Source: Actinomycetota bacterium (GTDB taxonomy: Bacteria > Actinomycetota > Thermoleophilia > UBA2241). Taken from it: DNA of 8,035 bases. Numbering within the stretch: the stretch's first letter is position 1; every line of letters starts with the position of its first letter. The notes under the pieces were generated by a model. It made no database searches and was not told the DNA's origin. It saw only the letters and a program-made list of their open reading frames with translations. The position numbers were made by a program, and so were the translations under genes. Where the stretch lies: positions 1 through 8,035 of the forward strand of contig JAAYBE010000137.1 in the NCBI GenBank assembly GCA_012719015.1, in the 5' to 3' direction. Below are positions 5,945-8,035 of the stretch, one piece after another.

Positions 5945-7036
5945 TCAGCGGTCCTTGAGGAAGCTCGGGATGTCGAGGACGTCGTCGTCGACGTCGAACG
6001 ACGGCTTGGCCTCCTGGCCGAACAGCGGCGTCCCCTTGGGCTCGCGCTCCCGGACAGGCTCCTCATGAGGCGGCTGCTCGCCGGACGTCGGCCGGTCGAA
6101 CCCCGTGGCGATCACCGTGACCCGTACCTCGTCGCCCAGCGACGGGTCGATCACGGCGCCGAAGATGATGTTGGAGTCGGCGTCGGCGGCGCTGCTGATG
6201 ATCTCCGCCGCCTCGTTGATCTCGAACAACCCGAGGTCGTTGCCACCGGTGATGTTGAGCAGGATGCCGCGGGCGCCCTCCACGCTGGCCTCGAGCAGCG
6301 GCGAGCTGACCGCGGCCCGCGCCGCCTCGACGGCGCGGTTCTCGCCGCCGGCCACGCCGATGCCCATGAGCGCCGACCCTGCGTCCCTCATGATGGTGCG
6401 CACGTCGGCGAAGTCGAGGTTGATGAGGCCGGGCACCGTGATGAGGTCCGTGATGCCCTGCACGCCCTGTCGGAGCACGTCGTCGGCGACCTTGAACGCC
6501 TCGATCACCGAGGTGCGCCGCTCCACCACTTGGAGAAGGCGGTCGTTGGGGATGATGATCAGCGTGTCGACCTTCTCGCGCAGGCTGGCGATGCCGTCCT
6601 CGGCCTGCCGTGCCCTGCGCTTGCCCTCGAAGGCGAAGGGACGCGTGACGACACCCACCGTCAGCGCCGAGAGTTCCTTGGCCAGCTCGGCGATGACGGG
6701 GGCCGCCCCAGTGCCGGTGCCGCCGCCCTTGCCGGCGGTGACGAAGACCATGTCCGCGCCCTTGAGCGCATCGCGCAACTCGTCCTTGCTCTCCGTGGCG
6801 GCCTGGTAGCCGATCGTCGGGTTGGCGCCCGCTCCGAGGCCGCGCGTGATCTTGCTGCCGATGTGGATCTTGACGTCGGCGTCGCACATCTGCAGAGCCT
6901 GTGCATCGGTGTTGACGGCGATGAACTCCACGCCGCGCAGCCCCGCGTCGACCATGCGATTGACGGCGTTCGTGCCGCCGCCGCCGACCCCCACGACCTT
7001 GATGACGGCGAGATAGTTCGCTGACCCATCGATCAT
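5945..7036 (-). CDS. ftsZ: Cell division protein FtsZ
   Basis: FtsZ is the tubulin-like GTPase that builds the division ring at the cytoplasmic face of the membrane. The protein has 363 residues from ATG 7036. This start is chosen because AGGAGG lies 9 nt upstream; the 17 codons before it lack support. The nucleotide-binding N-domain shows GVGGGGTNAVN (16-26), NTDAQAL (42-48), GLGAGANP (66-73) and the tubulin signature GGGTGTGAAP (104-113). The T7 catalytic loop is NLDFADVRTIM (206-216), with D208 and D211. The C-domain ends near 313, followed by a short acidic linker and the conserved tail DVLDIPSFLKDR (352-363) that binds membrane anchors such as SepF. The residue before the signature glycines is Lys103, where Glu or Met is usual. 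ftsA is absent, as expected in actinobacteria. ftsQ is upstream; secD is downstream in place of the frequent pgeF/sepF genes. Confidence 0.98.
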   Translation of the reverse strand: MIDGSANYLAVIKVVGVGGGGTNAVNRMVDAGLRGVEFIAVNTDAQALQMCDADVKIHIGSKITRGLGAGANPTIGYQAATESKDELRDALKGADMVFVTAGKGGGTGTGAAPVIAELAKELSALTVGVVTRPFAFEGKRRARQAEDGIASLREKVDTLIIIPNDRLLQVVERRTSVIEAFKVADDVLRQGVQGITDLITVPGLINLDFADVRTIMRDAGSALMGIGVAGGENRAVEAARAAVSSPLLEASVEGARGILLNITGGNDLGLFEINEAAEIISSAADADSNIIFGAVIDPSLGDEVRVTVIATGFDRPTSGEQPPHEEPVREREPKGTPLFGQEAKPSFDVDDDVLDIPSFLKDR

Positions 7037-7045
7037 GGTGCTGAC

Positions 7046-7051
7046 CCTCCT
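7046..7051 (-). promoter_or_regulatory. ftsZ ribosome binding site
   Basis: A perfect AGGAGG on the minus strand lies 9 nt before ATG 7036. It fixes the ftsZ start and rules against the longer reading from 7087. Confidence 0.85.
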
Positions 7052-7211
7052 GTCGTGGTCGAGACCCGCCCGTACGCCCGTCGACAAACCTTCAAGTGCG
7101 CCTTGACTGTTCGTCGATGACCTCGTCTCGGACTCGTCGGACCACCCTGTTTGCAGCGATCTTCAACCTGTGGAGTCGGCCGGGAGGACGTGGTGACCCG
7201 ACCATCGGATT

Positions 7212-7240
7212 ACCCTACTCACGGCTCCGGGAGGTGTCAA
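7212..7240 (-). promoter_or_regulatory. ftsZ: ftsZ promoter
   Basis: On the minus strand a perfect TTGACA (7240-7235) is followed after exactly 17 bp by TAGGGT (7217-7212). This is a strong match to a primary-sigma promoter with an actinobacterial TAnnnT -10 box. Transcription would begin near 7205, leaving a leader of about 170 nt. It lies in the 269-nt ftsQ-ftsZ gap (7037-7305), which holds no convincing gene, and would let ftsZ be expressed apart from ftsQ. Confidence 0.65.
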
Positions 7241-7246
7241 ACACCT
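7232..7246. promoter_or_regulatory. Operator-like palindrome over the ftsZ -35 box
   Basis: On the minus strand AGGTGT-TTG-ACACCT is a perfect 6-3-6 inverted repeat that fully covers the TTGACA box. A protein bound here would block or alter access of the sigma factor, so a repressor site is the simplest reading. I do not recognise the regulator. Confidence 0.45.
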
Positions 7247-7274
7247 TCCCGCTGCCACGACACCCGGCGGCGGG

Positions 7275-7291
7275 CTCGACCATGGGTCGAG
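7275..7291 (-). terminator. Hairpin after ftsQ, candidate terminator
   Basis: CTCGACC and GGTCGAG form a perfect 7-bp stem with a 3-nt loop, starting 14 nt after the ftsQ stop. No T-tract follows, but GC hairpins without one are commonly proposed as terminators in high-GC actinobacteria. Its position just before the ftsZ promoter suits a role in separating the two transcripts. Confidence 0.4.
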
Positions 7292-7305
7292 GCGTCCTTC
7301 AAGCA

Positions 7306-8035
7306 TCACTGGAGGACCGGTCGTGCCAGCGTCTTGTCGGGGATCGAGAGATCCATGAACGTGCACGTCGTGCCCCTGGACGCGTACCTCCTGAGAACGG
7401 TGCGCAGGGCGACCGTCTTGGCGAGGGTGCGCTCCGCGTCGCCCCACCGGACCGCGAGCCCGTCTGCGAACTGCAGCTCGATCTGACCCTGCTCACTCCG
7501 CACCGTGGCCAGACTCCGCTGCAACGACCGCGGCAGGGCCACGACCACGCCGAGCATCTCCGTGACGCCGCGGTCGCCGATGCTTGCACCCTCACGGATG
7601 CGCCCCGGGGCAGCCAGTCGCGGCAGCGCGAGTGCCGCTCTCGCGGGGCCGGCGAGCAGGCGGTCCTCCAGCGCTTGTCCGGAGACAGGGGTCGCGGCGC
7701 CCGGCGCCGGCACCCCGGTGCCGGGCTCCGTCGCGGCGGTGCCGGTCGCGTCGACCTCCGCCGCCGTGGGCTGAGGGCCTGGCCGCCCGGTCAACTGCCG
7801 GGCCGCCACGGCGGCCCGGCAGATGACGTGACCGCCGGCGTCGACGACGAACCAGCGGTCGCCGGAGAGCACGTACGCCACCGGCCTGTACTCGTCGACG
7901 GTCACCGCGAGCGTGTCGGGGAAGTCGCGGTCCACGCGCACCCCGGAGACGAAGCAGAAGGGCGTCAGCGTCTTGCGCACGTCCGCCGCCGTCACCGTGA
8001 ACAGGTTCCGGCCCACGTACTGGCGTCGCAGGAGC
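7306..8035 (-). CDS. ftsQ: Cell division protein FtsQ/DivIB (5' end outside window)
   Basis: FtsQ is a single-pass membrane protein of the divisome whose outer domains link FtsB and FtsL to the septal wall synthases. The frame stays open to the window edge. Six codons (LLRRQY) precede the GTG at 8016, so that GTG is internal, and the cytoplasmic and membrane parts lie outside. Numbering from that GTG, the POTRA end is visible: GRNLFTVTAADVRKTL (2-17), VSGVRVDRDFPDTLAVTVDE (23-42), RPVAYV (44-49) and WFVVDAGGHVI (55-65). The C-terminal beta domain runs from about 130 to 225. Between them residues 70-128 are an Ala/Pro/Gly/Thr-rich low-complexity stretch longer than I expect for the family. The call rests on the POTRA motif order and on ftsZ being the next gene. 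Confidence 0.92.
   Translation of the reverse strand, partial: LLRRQYVGRNLFTVTAADVRKTLTPFCFVSGVRVDRDFPDTLAVTVDEYRPVAYVLSGDRWFVVDAGGHVICRAAVAARQLTGRPGPQPTAAEVDATGTAATEPGTGVPAPGAATPVSGQALEDRLLAGPARAALALPRLAAPGRIREGASIGDRGVTEMLGVVVALPRSLQRSLATVRSEQGQIELQFADGLAVRWGDAERTLAKTVALRTVLRRYASRGTTCTFMDLSIPDKTLARPVLQ
7699..7726. repeat. 12-bp GC hairpin inside the ftsQ insertion
   Basis: Bases 7699-7710 pair with 7715-7726 around a 4-nt loop. Eleven of 12 pairs are Watson-Crick; 7706/7719 is a mismatch, C-A in the ftsQ mRNA. It lies wholly within the segment encoding the low-complexity insertion of FtsQ. Confidence 0.6.

Noticed and set aside
3118..5958. Plus-strand open frame of 946 codons
   Set aside because: It lies antisense to secD and secF, is very rich in Glu, Arg, Gly and His, has no recognisable domain, and exists because high GC content removes stop codons.
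5930..7024. Plus-strand open frame of 364 codons
   Set aside because: It is antisense to the well-supported ftsZ and has shadow-like composition.
7037..7087. Seventeen extra codons at the N-terminus of FtsZ
   Set aside because: AGGAGG sits inside this stretch, 9 nt before ATG 7036, and the FtsZ family begins close to that Met.
7151..7486. Plus-strand open frame of 111 codons over the ftsQ-ftsZ gap
   Set aside because: It overlaps the 3' end of ftsQ in antisense and has no ribosome site or recognisable motif.

Overview
This is a gene-dense, high-GC, double-stranded coding window of housekeeping genes. It most likely comes from an actinobacterium, possibly one of the deeper classes rather than a streptomycete or mycobacterium. 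The evidence is ftsQ next to ftsZ with no ftsA, an actinobacterial-type FtsZ N-terminus and C-terminal tail, heavy use of GTG starts, G/C-rich third codon positions, and a small zinc-binding protein of a kind I associate with actinobacteria. The class assignment is inference. No mobile elements, tRNA/rRNA genes or CRISPR arrays were seen.

Left part, plus strand (1-2428): the 3' part of a membrane-anchored spermidine-synthase-like protein, cut by the window edge; a single-domain STAS protein (anti-sigma-factor antagonist type); and a small protein with two Cys-rich zinc-finger-like knuckles. These converge, across a 21-nt gap, on a second, different STAS protein on the minus strand (2450-2887). 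A 248-nt gap upstream of that gene carries a weak promoter, a hairpin and a palindrome.

Right part, minus strand (3136-8035), read from right to left: ftsQ (5' end outside the window), a 269-nt regulatory gap, ftsZ, a 124-nt gap, then secD and secF, which are tightly coupled (3 nt apart). FtsQ and FtsZ belong to the division machinery. SecD and SecF form the proton-driven accessory complex of the Sec translocase. The ftsQ-ftsZ gap holds the best regulatory signals in the window: a GC hairpin just after ftsQ, a perfect TTGACA box with a 17-bp spacer and TAGGGT, a 6-3-6 palindrome over the -35 box, and a leader of about 170 nt ending in a clear AGGAGG site. This suggests that ftsZ is transcribed and regulated apart from ftsQ.

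I see no obviously new multi-gene system. The observations most worth a second look are the operator-like palindrome on the ftsZ promoter, the ftsZ-secDF adjacency, a lysine next to the FtsZ GTP-binding loop, a low-complexity insertion with a strong hairpin in ftsQ, an extra N-terminal hydrophobic segment and basic tail in SecD, and the STAS/zinc-finger cluster.
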